From: Cristatella mucedo
Lineage: Eukaryota; Bryozoa; Phylactolaemata; Cristatellidae
Assembly: GCA_009760855.2 (NCBI GenBank)
Contig: WPIO01000177.1
Location: 186,001-250,000 of the forward strand
Direction of reading: 5' to 3'
DNA length: 64,000 bases
Shown: positions 62,030-64,000 of the stretch, piece after piece
How the letters are laid out: every line of letters starts with the position of its first letter
How positions within the stretch are numbered: position 1 is the first letter of the stretch
Translations under genes and position numbers: made by a program
Notes under the pieces: generated by a model
Seen by the model: the letters and a program-made list of their open reading frames with translations, nothing else
Database searches by the model: none
What the model was told of the DNA's origin: nothing

Positions 62030-62469
62030 ACGTACATGCTTGTGCCGATGCTGCGAGTAGTACTCTAGCCGTGCTTGGGGGGCTCGATAGCTCGGCTAGT
62101 ATTCGTCCCGCCCATTCGGACTTGCATCCACCTGCTGCGGTTTTGCCAAGACATTTATTCTAGTAGCCACGATGGCTCTTTCTTGGCAATAGATTTCCGC
62201 AATATCTTGGTTTATTTTTATTGAATTATTTCATTGATTTTATTATTTATAACTCGTTCGCTTGAACTCAATTCCTTATGGGGTGCAACAAAACTGGATG
62301 GCTCGAAAGAAACAATATTTAACTCTATCGTTTTTTTTCTTCGGTGAATCGGAAATTTGAGGTCACAGTTGGTAGATATTGTGCTTTTACATTAACGCCA
62401 GACCATGACTGGTCAGATCACAGTACCTACATAGTACCCAGTGTGCTTCTGGTTGATCAACGAAGACAC

Positions 62470-62935
62470 AGTGTTCTTTCAGCTCCCCAAGAGGCCCGCC
62501 ACGGCTAGGTTCTTTCGTACCTAGCTAAACTGTTGCACTAGTTTTGGCCTCCTTGGTCCTCTATGGACAGTAAATTAGCTGATCCGTTCCTCCAATTAAA
62601 GACCGTTAACGACAGAAGCAAGTGCTCTGTAGGTCATAGACTGCGGAACTCACTTCCTAAATTCTTACACAGCGACATCTACTCTTTTGCTGCCGACTAT
62701 AGAACATCCTTTTTTAGCTTTACCAAGCTGCTACTTCCACGCTACTCACTACCTCAACTGCTCTCCTGACTTAGCTATGCTTCTCACTTTCTCTTTGTTT
62801 CGTGAGATAAAGTATGTTGGCGTACTAAAAGCCGCTTAGGCAACTGATGCCCTATAGAAAACTCTCCGGCTTAACACCCACTTAGTCTTTGTGAAGTTAC
62901 AGACGGAGATACATTACAACCTAAATGGGATCCCA
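62470..62935 (+). repeat. LINE-B 3' end
   Basis: Frame 62563-62769 reads LKTVNDRSKCSVGHRLRNSL and PKFLHSDIYSFAADYRTSF. It is followed by the LINE-B untranslated end, with ctttctctttgtttcg and gttacagacggagatacat. Confidence 0.82.
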
Positions 62936-63354
62936 AATAAGTCAACAGGCCAAGTAATCAGTGCATCGAGTCTCCACCATCAGGCTGTGCAAACTTTATT
63001 GAACTGCACGCTATGTTGCGTGCTTTCCTGCTTGTGCTTAATTCGTGCTTTCGCTTTATCAATTGTTGGGTTTGAATGCATTGTACTCTGCTGAGAATGG
63101 ATTGTACTCTGCTGAGAAGGGCGGCGGCGGGGGGGGGGAGAGACACGCATAACAAACGCGTTCATACTCACGTGGCTGAAGTCCAGAGTGGTGGCATTCG
63201 CCACCAATCTCATTTCGTCACTCCAAGAGTTATGAATCAGCGAGTGCAGAAACAGGCTCCGCCTTTACGAGAGATCATTATACTTACTCTTGCAAAAATT
63301 TGGAACCGCTTAGATAAAAATTCAACAGTTGATGCATTTATTCGTGCAATCTAA

Positions 63355-63440
63355 TAATAATAACAACACACTTGATAAAGCGCCTCCGGAGACCTCGATG
63401 TCTTTCTAGGCGCTTTACATTTGCTGGACGCACTTCCATA
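63355..63440 (-). repeat. LINE-A tail fragment
   Basis: taataataataacaacacac, then the hairpin (tgtctttctaggcgctttac). Only the last 80 bases are present. Confidence 0.8.
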
Positions 63441-63930
63441 ACTAAACACTTGCAAGTCTACTGCCCGAACAGTTAGACGCTTATCATCGGTGCAAAAATC
63501 TACAGGTAGGCTAGTCTGCGTCTTAAAAGTCACAACTGACGCATTAAACAACTTCTCACCGACCAGTCTTGGCTACCTATAAACCACCGTATAGTCTTCG
63601 AGGCTCTGCCACCCACAGTTGTATTTCTTTATTCTTTGGCTCCCGGTTAACTAGCCAAAATACTTTTAATCTGGATACGCTAGTAACTAACTTGCTGCTA
63701 ACTAGCTTGCTAGTAACTATCTTGCTCTTCTGACTCGAATCATTTATCTATGCTTCACAATGTTTACCTAAAATTCTTTATTGACCATATCTTCTGGTCC
63801 TATACTCCCAAGCCTGGGGCTCACTCTCGACTGACTTCGTGACAACTCTAATTTAAACAGATGCTAACAACCCAGCTGTTCCTCACAGCATTTGCTCCGT
63901 CCGTGTGCATTGTCGTCTCAGCGCTTATGT
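63441..63930 (+). repeat. Decayed LINE RT carboxy end, orientation opposite to neighbour
   Basis: Reads SWLPINHRIVFEAL (for LHWLPI..RI.FK) around 63570 and a damaged PKPGAHSRLTS block around 63810. It is too diverged to place in LINE-A or LINE-B. Confidence 0.5.
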
Positions 63931-63947
63931 GTGCTTAAATTGTTTGT

Positions 63948-63948
<1 letters not shown>

Positions 63949-64000
<52 letters not shown>
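63949..64000. repeat. (CT)n(AT)n microsatellite at window end
   Basis: CT repeats from 63949 change to TA repeats at about 63979 and run off the window. Confidence 0.95.

Overview
The window is a stretch of animal nuclear genome. Its genes are split by introns with GT..AG junctions and consistent phases, the intergenic and intronic DNA is full of decayed LINEs, tRNA-derived SINEs and Tc1/pogo-type DNA transposons, and the two genes I can name (the PP2A scaffold subunit and Maelstrom) are metazoan in architecture. The exact taxon cannot be read from the sequence. A non-vertebrate animal, possibly a sponge or cnidarian, is my guess from the L2/CR1-like LINE and SINE content.

Left part, 3.4-18.8 kb, plus strand: thirteen exons of the PP2A 65 kDa scaffold subunit A (PPP2R1A type). 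All junction phases agree and the joined exons give 562 residues plus stop, against 563 for the matching part of the human protein. Only the first exon (about 26 codons) lies upstream of the window. Introns carry Tc1-like relics (4.5, 8.7-9.7 and 12.3-13.5 kb), SINEs and LINE fragments. An AATAAA at 19.0 kb and a perfect 18-bp hairpin at 19.17 kb follow the gene.

Middle: 20.6-22.8 kb holds a plus-strand chain of five or six exons with matching phases that I cannot identify. 24-30.4 kb is mostly LINE sequence, including a LINE copy invaded by both a SINE and a pogo/Tigger-like element. 31.3-34.4 kb holds minus-strand exons of an unidentified Pro/Gly/Gln-rich protein.

Right part, 36.2-55.3 kb, minus strand: Maelstrom (mael), the HMG-box plus MAEL-domain factor of the piRNA pathway. 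The first two exons (HMG box) lie at 54.9-55.3 kb and the MAEL domain exons at 41.1-36.2 kb. One or more linker exons in the 13-kb TE-rich intron were not found. From 56 to 64 kb there are SINEs, LINE ends, an unexplained insertion, local tandem duplications and a few coding-like segments of unknown nature.

Repeats fall into a few families. LINE-A is L2/CR1-like with a (TAA)n tail and a hairpin 3' end. LINE-B is a related but distinct family. SINE-A has a tRNA-like head with a palindrome before the B box and an (ATTT)n tail. SINE-B has a related head joined to the LINE-A 3' hairpin. Tc1-like and pogo-like DNA elements make up the rest. LINE-A most likely mobilised SINE-B. No rRNA gene, intact tRNA gene or CRISPR array was found.
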